Shown here in pieces: positions 15,436 to 23,768 of a DNA stretch of 40,657 bases. Under the pieces are notes generated by a model. It was not told the origin of the DNA and searched no databases. It saw nothing but the letters and a program-made list of their open reading frames with translations. Numbering within the stretch: position 1 is the stretch's first letter; the number at the start of each line of letters is the position of its first letter. A program made the position numbers and the translations under genes. Source of the stretch: Pelagibacterales bacterium SAG-MED37 (GTDB lineage Bacteria; Pseudomonadota; Alphaproteobacteria; Pelagibacterales; Pelagibacteraceae); NCBI GenBank assembly GCA_014653605.1, contig JACWEG010000007.1, positions 1 to 40,657 of the forward strand, written 5' to 3'.

Positions 15436-16378
15436 TAGATCTTAGTCCAAATTGAATTATCTTTTCTATTTCAGACTGTGCTAATTTTTTAGCATCTTTT
15501 GAAGAAACAATTTTTTTAAGTGGTTTTTTTGATAATTTATTAAAATTTATAACAAAATACTTTTTATCTTTAATCTTCAAAACTTCAGCATATTTTAATT
15601 CATCTTCTCCAATTAAATATTCATCTAATCTATCCCCTTTTCTTGTTTGAATTATTTTATAATTTCCACCAAATTTTTTAATCCAGACTTTTAAAATATC
15701 TATCATTTTTGATGATTTCATTTCAGCAGAAAGAATTTTACCAGCTAATTTATCTTTTAATTTTAATGCTTGATCGATTAAACTTACAGCTTCATCAACT
15801 GAGAAAAAAAATCTTCTCATGTTAGGTCCTGTAGTTAAAATAGTTTTGTTTTTATTGAACATTTGTTTCCAAATAGGAAGCACTGAACCTGTTGACCATG
15901 TCACATTTCCATATCTAACACAGATAAATTTTGTTTTACCGTAGGGCTCAATAGATGAGAAAAGTCTTTCCATACATGATTTACTTAAACCATAAATATT
16001 TTTAATAGGTGGCGATGCCTTATCTGTTGATACACCAATAACTGTAGGAATTTTTTTATTTATGCATGCTCTTGCTATGTTAGCTGATCCAACAATATTT
16101 ATATCAATACATTCAAAAGGAAATTTTTCAGACAGATCAACAAATTTAGTAGCAGCCGCGTGGATAACAATGTCAGGCTTAGAATAGTTTAAGCAATCGT
16201 TTACAGATTCAATATTAGAAACATCAAGAGGAACCACTTCACAATTTGTTAAGTTTTTTACTAAAAAATTTTGTTTATTGTTTCTTGCACCAATAAAGAC
16301 TTTATATTTCTTTTTGTAAAAAAGTGCTAAATTCCTACCAAGATATCCTGTCCCACCCGTTATTAATATTTTTTTCAT
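15425..16378 (-). CDS. NAD-dependent sugar epimerase/dehydratase, PseB/CapD-like
   Basis: This 317-aa extended SDR has cofactor motif TGGTGYLG (7-14), IVIHAAATKFVDLSEKFPFECIDINIVGSANIARA (about 71-105), STDKASPPIKNIYGLSK with Tyr-x-x-x-Lys, and VRYGNVTWSTGSVLPIWKQM. The phrase STDKA...YGLSK followed by RYGNV...GSVLP is characteristic of UDP-GlcNAc 4,6-dehydratase/5-epimerases (PseB, FlaA1, CapD). It overlaps the nucleotidyltransferase by 11 bp, forming a two-gene sugar-nucleotide unit. It is divergent from the unknown gene at 16420. The product sugar cannot be stated. Confidence 0.85.
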   Translation of the reverse strand: MKKILITGGTGYLGRNLALFYKKKYKVFIGARNNKQNFLVKNLTNCEVVPLDVSNIESVNDCLNYSKPDIVIHAAATKFVDLSEKFPFECIDINIVGSANIARACINKKIPTVIGVSTDKASPPIKNIYGLSKSCMERLFSSIEPYGKTKFICVRYGNVTWSTGSVLPIWKQMFNKNKTILTTGPNMRRFFFSVDEAVSLIDQALKLKDKLAGKILSAEMKSSKMIDILKVWIKKFGGNYKIIQTRKGDRLDEYLIGEDELKYAEVLKIKDKKYFVINFNKLSKKPLKKIVSSKDAKKLAQSEIEKIIQFGLRSNEL

Positions 16379-16419
16379 TATTAAAAATGTTAAATTTGTT
16401 TATAATTTTAATTTTAAAA

Positions 16420-17343
16420 ATGTCTATATCTATTCATATACCTTTTTACAATCCAAATCCTGAAAAAAAAGAGGGATATAGAAATTTAACTAGATTTGAT
16501 TATTTAAAGGAAAATATTTTAAATCTAAAAAAACTTTCTCTTCCATCAGATATATTCATACATACCCATAATAATTTTTTAAATGATAAAGAATTAGATG
16601 CCAATATAATTAATCATCAAATTAATAATGATGATTTGGAAAAAGGTTATTTGACTTGGCTAACTAGACCAGAAATGCAAAAACAAAAAGATAGCTATAA
16701 TTATTTTATGTACTTAGAACATGACATTAAATTTACTGAAAAAAATTTACAATATTATTTAAAATTTCAGAAAAATTTGTCGTCTAAAAAATTTAACTTA
16801 GGATTTTTGATATATGAAAAAAATAATAAAGATAATCAAAATTACAGTATTCATATTACTGAAAGGTTAAAAAATTTTGTGTGTATTGATTCACAGAAAT
16901 TTTTTATAAATGACCTTGAAAATTATTGTTGTTTCTGGATATATGATCAACAACAATTTAAAGACTTTATAGGATCTAAATGGTGGAATTTTAAAAAAAA
17001 AGTCCACAACTTTAGACATAATTACGGAATAACAGAAAGATCCTCAATAGGCTTCAATGCGTTAAACATTAACTATTTTATAGCAACTTTATTGCCAGAA
17101 ATTAACAATCAAACTGATCCAGACTGTTTTATTGAGCATATGACTAACAATTATTACGATAAATTTTCTGAGCTAAAAAGTCAAAATTTTAAAGATATCA
17201 GAGGAGTTTGTACTATTAAAATAAATGATGTGATCTATGAAAATAAGATGAAAGAAAAAACAATTATTATTTTGTATTTAGACCAATTTTTAAAAACACT
17301 TTTTTGGAAATTGAGATTTCTTTCAAGATTATTTAAAAAATAA
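16420..17343 (+). CDS. Hypothetical protein in sugar cassette (307 aa)
   Basis: I do not recognise this protein. I chose ATG 16420 (MSISIHIPFYNPNPEKKEGY) because that opening resembles the first beta-strand of a soluble enzyme, and because the upstream codons would enter the divergent gene; ATG 16387 is the alternative. It is soluble, rich in Asn, Lys, Phe and Tyr, and has a suggestive acidic motif YFMYLEHDIKFTEKNL. An EHD motif after a hydrophobic strand, beside sugar-nucleotide genes, could be a glycosyltransferase metal site. This is a guess. The extreme AT richness matches other cell-surface genes here. Confidence 0.7.
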   Translation: MSISIHIPFYNPNPEKKEGYRNLTRFDYLKENILNLKKLSLPSDIFIHTHNNFLNDKELDANIINHQINNDDLEKGYLTWLTRPEMQKQKDSYNYFMYLEHDIKFTEKNLQYYLKFQKNLSSKKFNLGFLIYEKNNKDNQNYSIHITERLKNFVCIDSQKFFINDLENYCCFWIYDQQQFKDFIGSKWWNFKKKVHNFRHNYGITERSSIGFNALNINYFIATLLPEINNQTDPDCFIEHMTNNYYDKFSELKSQNFKDIRGVCTIKINDVIYENKMKEKTIIILYLDQFLKTLFWKLRFLSRLFKK

Positions 17344-17358
17344 TTGTTTCTATTAAAA

Positions 17359-17388
17359 TCTAACTGACCCATTTCTGGGCCAGTTAGA
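17359..17388 (-). terminator. Bidirectional terminator hairpin between the 307-aa gene and aceA
   Basis: TCTAACTGACCC (17359-17370) and GGGCCAGTTAGA (17377-17388) form a 12-bp stem with a single A/C mismatch and a 6-nt loop. On the minus strand it is followed by TTTTAATAG, and on the plus strand by TAACTATTTTATT. It sits between two converging genes, 28 bp past the aceA stop, so it probably ends aceA transcription and perhaps also the other gene. Confidence 0.7.
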
Positions 17389-17416
17389 TAACTATTTTAT
17401 TAAGAGGAACGTATTT

Positions 17417-18691
17417 TTAGAATTGCTCGGACTCGGTTGAACCTGCCATCGCTGTTGTTGAACTTTTACCACTGCTAATAGTGTTAGAAACAGCGTCAAA
17501 ATAAGAAGTACCTACTTCTCTTTGATGTTTGACACTTGTGTAACCATCTTTCTCACGAGCAAATTCTTGTTCTTGAATTTTTGAATAAGCTGTCATGCCT
17601 TCGCTTTTATATTTTTCAGCTAATTCAAAAATAGCGATATTTTGAGTATGAAATCCAGCTAATGTAATGAATTGAAATTTATATCCCATTTTACTTATTT
17701 CTTGTTGAAAAGTCGCAATCTCGCTATCAGACAAATGTTTTTTCCAATTAAATGATGGTGAACAATTATAGGCTAAAAGCTTTCCAGGAAATTTTTCATG
17801 AATTGCATCAGCAAATTTTTTAGCTTCCTCAAGATTAGGAGTAGCAGTTTCACACCAAATTAAATCTGAATAAGGTGCATAAGCTAAACCTCTTGATATT
17901 GCTTGATCAATGCCTGCTTTTACATAATAAAAACCTTCTGGAGATCTTTCACCAGTAAGGAAAGCTTTATCATTTTCATCATGATCATTAGTAATTAGTT
18001 TAGCAGCATTAGCATCAGTTCTTGCTAAAATAATTAATGGTACATCTGCAATATCTGCAGCTAGTCTTGCTGCCTTTAAATTTTTGATCATCGTACCAGT
18101 TGGTACAAGTACTTTTCCACCCATATGACCACATTTTTTTTCACTAGCTAATTGATCTTCAAAATGAACACCAGCAGCACCTGCTTTAATAAATTTTTTT
18201 GCAAGTTCAAATACATTTAATGGTCCACCAAAACCTGCTTCTCCATCTGCAATAATTGGTAGCATATAATCAACTCTTTTTTCTGTCTTCATATCACCAT
18301 CTTTTAATTCCATATGTTGAATTTGATCAGCTCTTATTAAAGCATTATTCATTGACTCAACCAATTTTGGAGCACTGTCATATGGATATAGAGATTGATC
18401 AGGATACATCTCTCCAGCACTGTTAGCATCTGCTGCAACCTGCCAGCCACTCAAATAAATCGCTTTTAATCCAGCTTTTGCGTGTTGAACTGCGTGGTTA
18501 CCGGATAAAGATCCTAATGTATTCACATAAGGTTCCGAATTAAGTAGTTTCCACAATTTTGTAGATTGTTGTTTACATATAGAATATTCAATTTTTATGG
18601 ATCCTCTAAGTCTTTCAACTTCTTCAGGAGTATAGTCTCTTTTTATTCCTGCAAATCTTTTTAAGTCATATGAGATATTTTCTGCGCTCAT
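17417..18691 (-). CDS. aceA: Isocitrate lyase
   Basis: This 424-aa protein is isocitrate lyase, which splits isocitrate into glyoxylate and succinate as the first step of the glyoxylate shunt. The catalytic signature KKCGHMGGK with nucleophile Cys187 is intact. Also present are [30 protein letters not shown] (about 61-90), [11 protein letters not shown] (metal-site Asp) and WCETATP. The length matches bacterial enzymes. An RBS (AGGA, about 9 bases from ATG) is present. A 53-aa gene lies directly upstream in the same direction, and a RamB/PrpR-like regulator is divergent, so expression is probably set by carbon source through the repeat-rich region at 18914-19015. Confidence 0.97.
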   Translation of the reverse strand: MSAENISYDLKRFAGIKRDYTPEEVERLRGSIKIEYSICKQQSTKLWKLLNSEPYVNTLGSLSGNHAVQHAKAGLKAIYLSGWQVAADANSAGEMYPDQSLYPYDSAPKLVESMNNALIRADQIQHMELKDGDMKTEKRVDYMLPIIADGEAGFGGPLNVFELAKKFIKAGAAGVHFEDQLASEKKCGHMGGKVLVPTGTMIKNLKAARLAADIADVPLIILARTDANAAKLITNDHDENDKAFLTGERSPEGFYYVKAGIDQAISRGLAYAPYSDLIWCETATPNLEEAKKFADAIHEKFPGKLLAYNCSPSFNWKKHLSDSEIATFQQEISKMGYKFQFITLAGFHTQNIAIFELAEKYKSEGMTAYSKIQEQEFAREKDGYTSVKHQREVGTSYFDAVSNTISSGKSSTTAMAGSTESEQF

Positions 18692-18752
18692 TATAATAAT
18701 CCTGTGATGTTAAAGTCTTAGTAAGAAATGAATAAAGTCGAATGAATTAGAA

Positions 18753-18914
18753 CTAGTTTGAGTCGTTTAGAGTCTCAACTAGATCTTGCATTCCACTTGA
18801 ACCCCAATCACAATGATCATCTCTCATGTAGATCCCTCTGCTATTGTGTCTAGCAAGGTCTTCATGTCTTATGATTTGAGCCTCATTTTCACTGTTTTTT
18901 AATTTTTCGTCCAT
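18753..18914 (-). CDS. Unrecognised 53-aa small protein upstream of aceA
   Basis: An open frame of 53 codons starts at ATG 18914-18912 and ends with TAG at 18755-18753, in the 334-bp gap between aceA and the divergent regulator. It begins MDEKLKNSENEAQIIRH and ends GMQDLVETLNDSN, with a middle part RDDHCDWGSSG. It is charged and soluble, without membrane segment or signal peptide. The residue mix looks like a real protein, not a poly-Lys/Ile AT-rich chance frame. No RBS is evident, so it might be leaderless. It runs in the direction of aceA with 61 bp between them, suggesting co-transcription. I know no family for it. Confidence 0.6.
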   Translation of the reverse strand: MDEKLKNSENEAQIIRHEDLARHNSRGIYMRDDHCDWGSSGMQDLVETLNDSN

Positions 18915-19015
18915 GTAAAATTTATAATTTACAGGATTTACAAAATCTATAAAAAAGTGTAAAAGTGTTGTAAACTAAAGAAAAATTTTGTAAAAATAAA
19001 TTTACAAAATTTACA
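18914..19015. promoter_or_regulatory. Array of eight TTTACA/TGTAAA elements between aceA side and RamB-like gene
   Basis: Within 102 bp, TTTACA occurs at 18928, 18937, 19001 and 19010, and its complement TGTAAA at 18914, 18958, 18969 and 18989. Two pairs are spaced exactly 9 bp (ATTTACAGG-ATTTACAAA and ATTTACAAA-ATTTACAAA). The extended form TTTACAAA resembles the TTTGCAAA-type core of RamB/PrpR operators in actinobacteria. The region separates the aceA-direction transcript from a RamB/PrpR-like gene, so it is probably the binding array of that regulator and includes both promoters. Confidence 0.6.
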
Positions 19016-19025
19016 AATAGAAAAT

Positions 19026-20456
19026 ATGAGTCAATTAGATCTAAAAATTGGGCCAAAAATCAAGGCTTTTCGAAGACAATTAGGTCTTCAAGCAAATAAA
19101 CTTGCTGAGGAGTTAAGTATTTCACCAAGTTACTTAAATTTAATTGAAGGTGGAAAAAGGAAAATTGATGGAGATCTACTCTTAAAAATTTGTGAAAAAC
19201 TTAACATTGAACTTTCGCAATTAACTTCAAAAACAGATTTAAACTTAGAAAATACTTTGTCCGAAATCCTTGATGATGAATTATTTGAGGATTTAGATAT
19301 CTTAGGCCCAGAGGTCAAAGATCTTGTGGGAACAAATCCTAAAATTGGTAAAGCAATAGTAAGACTAGGGGACATTTTAAAAAAAAAAGATCACGAATTA
19401 ATTAATAAGATTGAAAAAATATCTGGTAAAATTGTTGATGGTAGAAAAAGTTCATTTCCAGGGGAAGTTATTTCTGATTTTTTACAAAAAAATAAAAACT
19501 ATTTTCCTAAATTAGAGGAATTCGCAAACAAGGTATTTGAAAAAGTTCAAAAAAATAATCGAACTAGATATATAGCTCTCTGTGAATACTTAAAAACAGA
19601 ATTTGGAATTACTGTAAAAGATGTAATTCCTGAAGAAGATAAACCTTTTTCAAAAATTTATCATAAAAATAAAAAAGAATTATTACTTAGTGATTATAGC
19701 TCTTTGGAGACAAAAAAACTCCATGCAGCTGCTCAAATTGCTCAAGAAGGAGCTACTAAAGAGATTGAAGACTATTTGTCTACTTTTACATTTCCTTCTG
19801 AGGAGTCTAAAAAATTAACAAAAGTAGCCTTATTGAATTATTGTGGAGCTGCAATACTAATGCCCTATAAACCTTTCCACACTGAATGCAAAAAACTTAA
19901 ATATGATTTAGAGCTTTTACAAAATACTTTTGCAACATCTTTTGAACAAGTTACCCATAGAGTTACTTGTTTACAAGATCCTAAACTACCCGGAATTCCA
20001 TTCCATTTTCTAAGAGTAGATATGGCTGGGAATATTTCAAAAAGATTTTCTTTATCTGGAATTGAAATTCCTAGGTATGGTGGAGCATGTCCAAGGTGGA
20101 ATGTTTATTCTGCATTTACAAGACCAGGAGTAATTCAAGCTGCAGTGAGTAAAATGACCAATGGAGAAAAATATGTTTGTATTGCAAGAACTGTTGAAAA
20201 GGGAATTGGAAGATTTGGTCAATCTAAAAGTATTTTATCTATAGGATTAGGATGTGATGCCAAATATGCAAAAGATTTTGTTTATACAGAAAACATTAAT
20301 GTTGCAGATAAAATTACTGAAATACCAATCGGTGTTTCTTGTAGAACATGTGATAGATTAGACTGTTCACAAAGAGCTTTTCCTCCTTTACATAAGAAAT
20401 TTGATGTTGATATTAATTCTAGAGGTGTATCAGTTTATGTTGGAGATAAGAGTTAG
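19026..20456 (+). CDS. RamB/PrpR-like XRE-family transcriptional regulator
   Basis: This 476-aa protein has an N-terminal XRE helix-turn-helix (about 10-65, core LSISPSYLNLIEGGKRKIDG). A middle region matches the ImmA/IrrE-like domain, and a C-terminal DUF2083-type part follows. In the middle region the expected zinc motif HExxH is replaced by HAAAQ (His233), so protease activity is not expected. Cysteines at about 355 (YGGACPRW) and 439/442/447 (CRTCDRLDC) could hold an iron-sulfur cluster, as reported for mycobacterial PrpR. Relatives control the glyoxylate and methylcitrate pathways in response to acyl-CoA. Being divergent from aceA, it most likely regulates aceA and itself. Confidence 0.85.
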   Translation: MSQLDLKIGPKIKAFRRQLGLQANKLAEELSISPSYLNLIEGGKRKIDGDLLLKICEKLNIELSQLTSKTDLNLENTLSEILDDELFEDLDILGPEVKDLVGTNPKIGKAIVRLGDILKKKDHELINKIEKISGKIVDGRKSSFPGEVISDFLQKNKNYFPKLEEFANKVFEKVQKNNRTRYIALCEYLKTEFGITVKDVIPEEDKPFSKIYHKNKKELLLSDYSSLETKKLHAAAQIAQEGATKEIEDYLSTFTFPSEESKKLTKVALLNYCGAAILMPYKPFHTECKKLKYDLELLQNTFATSFEQVTHRVTCLQDPKLPGIPFHFLRVDMAGNISKRFSLSGIEIPRYGGACPRWNVYSAFTRPGVIQAAVSKMTNGEKYVCIARTVEKGIGRFGQSKSILSIGLGCDAKYAKDFVYTENINVADKITEIPIGVSCRTCDRLDCSQRAFPPLHKKFDVDINSRGVSVYVGDKS

Positions 20457-20461
20457 AAAAA

Positions 20462-20626
20462 ATGCTTAAATTTATTATTCCTGCGATAATTGTTTTTTTA
20501 ATAGTATTGTTTTGGGAAAAAATAAATGAGGAAATTTATAAAAGGTTAAATATCAAAATAAATTATTTTATTTTCTTAATATTATCAGTCATCTTAGCAA
20601 CAATATTTATCTTATTGTATTATTAG
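20462..20626 (+). CDS. Small membrane protein downstream of RamB-like regulator (54 aa)
   Basis: A 54-codon frame starts 5 bases after the regulator stop. It has two hydrophobic segments (about 3-18, KFIIPAIIVFLIVLFW, and 35-54) separated by a charged stretch EKINEEIYKRLNIK, giving a helical hairpin. No family is recognised. AT-rich DNA easily produces hydrophobic frames, but the two-helix layout and the close following position favour a real gene. It converges on the helicase gene, whose stop lies 12 bases beyond. Confidence 0.5.
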   Translation: MLKFIIPAIIVFLIVLFWEKINEEIYKRLNIKINYFIFLILSVILATIFILLYY

Positions 20627-20637
20627 CCTTTACTGAA

Positions 20638-22083
20638 TTATCTGGATCGATTGTGTTTTTTAAAAGAAAATTTTTTAGGTCTGTTTCTATGTTTAAACTT
20701 CTTTTTACGACCAAATTTATAATCCTTTTTTTCTGAAACAGTTTGAGAATTATTAGATTTCTCTTTGTCGAAATATTTTGGATTATTGGTAGATCCAAAT
20801 GGTATTTTCTTTTTTTTAAAACTTGACTTTCTAGAATTATCTTTTTTAAAGAACTTTTTCTTACCTTTAAAATTTGATTTTCTAGAGTCATCTTTTTTAA
20901 AGAATTTTTTCTTATCTTTAAATTTCTTCTCTTTATTAAATTTGGCTTTGAACCTTTTTTTACCTTTTAAATTTCTTGATTGACCTTCTTTTGAAATTTT
21001 AAAATCTGGATTAATTAATCTACTTATAGAATTCCACATAGATCGGTCTGATGGAGTTAGAAATGTTAAAGCAGATCCCTCTTTTCCAGCTCTTCCGGTT
21101 CTACCAACTCTATGAATATAGTCTTCAGGCACTTGTGGTAAGTCATAATTAATGACATGCTGAATTAAAGGTATGTCCAATCCCCTTGCAGCTACATCAG
21201 TTGCAATTAAAATTCTACTCTTACCATTTCTAAAGTTGTTAATGACACGTTCTCTTTTACTTTGTCTTAAATTACCGTGAATTGCATCTGCAGAATGTCC
21301 GTCATATTTTAAGCGCTTAACAATTTTATCTGCACCATGTTTGGTTTTAACAAAAACTAATATTGAACCATTTCTTTCAACTAATTGATTTATTAATTCA
21401 TGATATTTTTTGTCTTGGGTTATTTGAAATGTTTCTTGTTTAATTTTTTCTATTGGTGTTGATAAAGAACCTACGGCTATTCTTTCTGGATTATTTAAAT
21501 ACTTTTCTGAAATTCTTAAAATATTATTTGGTAAAGTAGCTGAGAATAATAAAGTTTGATGTTGTTTTGGAATAAACTTTAAGATCAATTCAATTTGAGG
21601 AGTAAATCCCATATCAAGCATTCTATCTGTTTCGTCTAAAACTAAGTAGGATACTTTTGACAAATTCAAACTTTGTCTTTTTAGATGATCATTTATTCTA
21701 CCTGGAGTACCAACTATAATACGTGCTCTTTTTTTTAATTTTTTAAGTTGTTTTTGCATTCCTTCACCACCAATAAGAAGTGCATTTCCTATTCCAATTT
21801 CTCTTACATTTAATTTTAAAACAGTCTGCATAACTTGACTTGCAAGCTCTCTAGTAGGGCAGATAATTAATGCCATAGCATTTTTATCTAGAATAAGCTT
21901 ATTAATCATTGGGATAGTAAAGGCTAAAGTCTTTCCAGTGCCAGTTTGTGCTGTACCCAATATATCCTTGCCCATTAAACTAATTGGGATTGATTTACTT
22001 TGAATTGGAGTAGGGGTTTTAAAATCAGCAAATTTAATGGAATTTTTGAGTTTATTATCAATCGGTAATTCGTTGAAGTCCAT
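20638..22083 (-). CDS. DEAD-box ATP-dependent RNA helicase (RhlE-like)
   Basis: This 481-aa protein has a two-domain RecA-like helicase core (about 1-365) and a long basic tail. Motifs seen: Q-motif (FKTPTPIQSKSIP), I AQTGTGKT (45-52), Ia PTRELASQ, GG, Ib TPGR, II DETD (150-153, a variant of DEAD), III SAT (181-183), IV-VI including VATDVAARGLDIPLIQHVINYD and HRVGRTGR. The tail has two 17-aa repeats followed by Lys/Arg/Phe-rich sequence, fitting nonspecific RNA binding. It probably unwinds structured RNA in ribosome assembly, mRNA decay or cold adaptation. It is divergent from rseP across 131 bp. Confidence 0.94.
   Translation of the reverse strand: MDFNELPIDNKLKNSIKFADFKTPTPIQSKSIPISLMGKDILGTAQTGTGKTLAFTIPMINKLILDKNAMALIICPTRELASQVMQTVLKLNVREIGIGNALLIGGEGMQKQLKKLKKRARIIVGTPGRINDHLKRQSLNLSKVSYLVLDETDRMLDMGFTPQIELILKFIPKQHQTLLFSATLPNNILRISEKYLNNPERIAVGSLSTPIEKIKQETFQITQDKKYHELINQLVERNGSILVFVKTKHGADKIVKRLKYDGHSADAIHGNLRQSKRERVINNFRNGKSRILIATDVAARGLDIPLIQHVINYDLPQVPEDYIHRVGRTGRAGKEGSALTFLTPSDRSMWNSISRLINPDFKISKEGQSRNLKGKKRFKAKFNKEKKFKDKKKFFKKDDSRKSNFKGKKKFFKKDNSRKSSFKKKKIPFGSTNNPKYFDKEKSNNSQTVSEKKDYKFGRKKKFKHRNRPKKFSFKKHNRSR
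20809..20910 (-). repeat. Two 51-bp tandem repeats in the helicase tail
   Basis: Two consecutive 51-bp units encode KKFFKKDDSRKSNFKGK and KKFFKKDNSRKSSFKKK (residues about 392-425 of the helicase). The DNA copies differ at several positions, so the duplication is not very recent. Each unit offers a cluster of lysines plus an Asp-x-Ser-Arg-Lys-Ser element. Copy number may vary between strains. Confidence 0.8.
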
Positions 22084-22214
22084 TATTTAGTTATTATTGT
22101 TAATTTAGCTGGATGCTTATATCTTTTTAAGACAAATACAATGAATGTTTTAAAGTCATAAATTGTATTAAAATGGCCTATTGTGTATGTTTTTGAATTC
22201 ATTTAAAATAAAGC

Positions 22215-23324
22215 ATGTTTGATTTTATTTTACCTTTTATTGTATTAATTTTAGTAGTGGTATTTATTCACGAATATGGTCATTATTATTTTGCTAAGAG
22301 ATATGGAGTTGGAGTTACAGACTTTTCTATTGGATTTGGGCAAGAAATTTTTGGTTGGAATGATAAATCTGGTACTAGATGGAAAATATGTTGGATTCCA
22401 CTAGGAGGTTATGTCAAATTTTTTGGTGATCGAAATGTATTTTCTCAAGCCGATCAAGAAAAAATCATAAAGAAATATAATGAGGAAGATCGTAAAAAAT
22501 TGTTTGTCTTAAAACCTTTATATCAAAGGGTTCTAATTGTATTTGGAGGTCCTCTCGCAAACTTTTTATTAGCTTTAGTTATTTTCTTCTCAATTTATAC
22601 ATTTATTGGAAAAGATTTTACTCCAGCAGTAATTAATGAAGTTCAAATTGACAGCCCTGCAATGGTGGGTGGTCTAAAACAAAACGATGTAATTTTAGAA
22701 ATAGATGGAAATGAGGTCCAAAGTATTATGGATGTCTCTAAATATATAATGATGTCTACTGATGACTTTATTGATTTTAAAGTAAAGCGATCTTATGATG
22801 AATTATTATTGAAAATTAAGCCTAATATAGTTTTAAGTGAGGACAATCTTGGCAATAAAATAAATAAAAGAGTAGTTGGAATTAAATTAGGTGCTCAAAA
22901 TAATGAAATTAATCATGTAAAATTAGGTCCAGCAAAGGCAATTTACCATGCAGCTCATGAAGTTTATTATGTAAGCACCTCATCATTAAAATACATAGGA
23001 GCAATGATTTTTGGTAAAGCAGATACTTCACAATTAGGAGGACCCATTAGAATTGCTAAAATTTCAGGCCAAGTTGCTGAATTTGGTTTATTAGCATTTA
23101 TCAGCATGATGGCATATATTTCTATTAGCTTAGGTTTAGTAAATCTCTTCCCGATTCCAATGCTTGATGGAGGACATTTAATGTTTTATGCATTTGAAAA
23201 AGTTTTAGGTCGACCATTATCTCAAAATACTCAAGAAGGTTTTTTTCGAATCGGCTTATTTGTATTGCTTTCTTTGATGGTTTTTACAACCTTTAATGAC
23301 TTAAAAGACCTTGGTTTATTCTAA
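22215..23324 (+). CDS. rseP: Site-2 zinc metalloprotease RseP
   Basis: This 369-aa intramembrane M50 protease has zinc motif HEYGH (His19-Glu20-His23) in the first membrane helix, one PDZ domain (about 125-205, QIDSPAMVGGLKQNDVILEIDG) and the second active-site motif NLFPIPMLDGGHLMFY near the C-terminus. It cuts membrane-bound anti-sigma factors and signal-peptide remnants within the inner membrane. The length suits a one-PDZ RseP; the E. coli enzyme has two. In many alphaproteobacteria rseP lies beside dxr and bamA; here it is followed by the HU gene after 160 bp. The start at 22215 is right before the first membrane helix. Confidence 0.95.
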   Translation: MFDFILPFIVLILVVVFIHEYGHYYFAKRYGVGVTDFSIGFGQEIFGWNDKSGTRWKICWIPLGGYVKFFGDRNVFSQADQEKIIKKYNEEDRKKLFVLKPLYQRVLIVFGGPLANFLLALVIFFSIYTFIGKDFTPAVINEVQIDSPAMVGGLKQNDVILEIDGNEVQSIMDVSKYIMMSTDDFIDFKVKRSYDELLLKIKPNIVLSEDNLGNKINKRVVGIKLGAQNNEINHVKLGPAKAIYHAAHEVYYVSTSSLKYIGAMIFGKADTSQLGGPIRIAKISGQVAEFGLLAFISMMAYISISLGLVNLFPIPMLDGGHLMFYAFEKVLGRPLSQNTQEGFFRIGLFVLLSLMVFTTFNDLKDLGLF

Positions 23325-23484
23325 TAATTTAATTGGTGATAAAGTCAAAAACATCAATAAAATCAACATTAATTCAATATTATACTAGATATTGTGTATA
23401 ACTTTTTGCTTAATACTAAAAAAAGTCTTGATTTATCAATACTTTTGATAAAAATAGAAATAACCTAATAAAACCGGAGCTAAA

Positions 23485-23760
23485 ATGAATAAAAAACAAT
23501 TAATTGTCAAGCTTTCTGGAGCTTTAAATTTGAGCAAAGCTGATGCTGAAAGAACTTTTGACACTATTACCAACACCATTTTGGACGCTTTAAAAGGTGA
23601 TGATTCAGTAAAAATTGCTGGATTCGGTACTTATAAAGTGGCTAAGAGAAAAGCTAGAGTTGGAAGAAATCCTAGAACTGGTGAGCAGATCCAAATTGCT
23701 GCTTCACAAAAGGTAAAATTCTTACCAGCAAAAGCTCTAAAAGAAGTATTTAACAAATAA
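23485..23760 (+). CDS. hup: HU family DNA-binding protein
   Basis: This 91-aa protein is a full-length HU-type histone-like protein: MNKKQLIVKLSGALNLSKADAE at the N-terminus, the conserved IAGFGTYKVAKRKARVGRNPRTGEQIQIAAS (about 43-73) forming the DNA-grasping arm, and VKFLPAKALKEVF at the end. The Arg-Asn-Pro of the arm tip (GRNPRTGE) is intact. It compacts and bends DNA. It has its own 160-bp upstream region with RBS CCGGAG and a strong downstream hairpin, so it is a monocistronic, presumably abundant gene. HU versus IHF cannot be separated with full certainty, but the arm sequence is HU-like. Confidence 0.95.
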   Translation: MNKKQLIVKLSGALNLSKADAERTFDTITNTILDALKGDDSVKIAGFGTYKVAKRKARVGRNPRTGEQIQIAASQKVKFLPAKALKEVFNK

Positions 23761-23768
23761 TAATCTTC

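Noticed and set aside
18692-19025. Glycine riboswitch upstream of aceA, considered because SAR11 carbon genes are known to use them
   Set aside because: The tandem glycine-aptamer core sequences are not visible; the region holds the 53-aa frame and TTTACA repeats instead.
19130-19375. Minus-strand frame opposite the RamB-like gene (81 aa)
   Set aside because: Ser/Phe-rich mirror of a confident HTH protein, no RBS.
20607-20891. Minus-strand frame of 94 aa overlapping the helicase tail in another frame
   Set aside because: The repeat-rich Lys/Phe coding in the helicase frame explains it; the alternative frame is a by-product of the 51-bp repeats.
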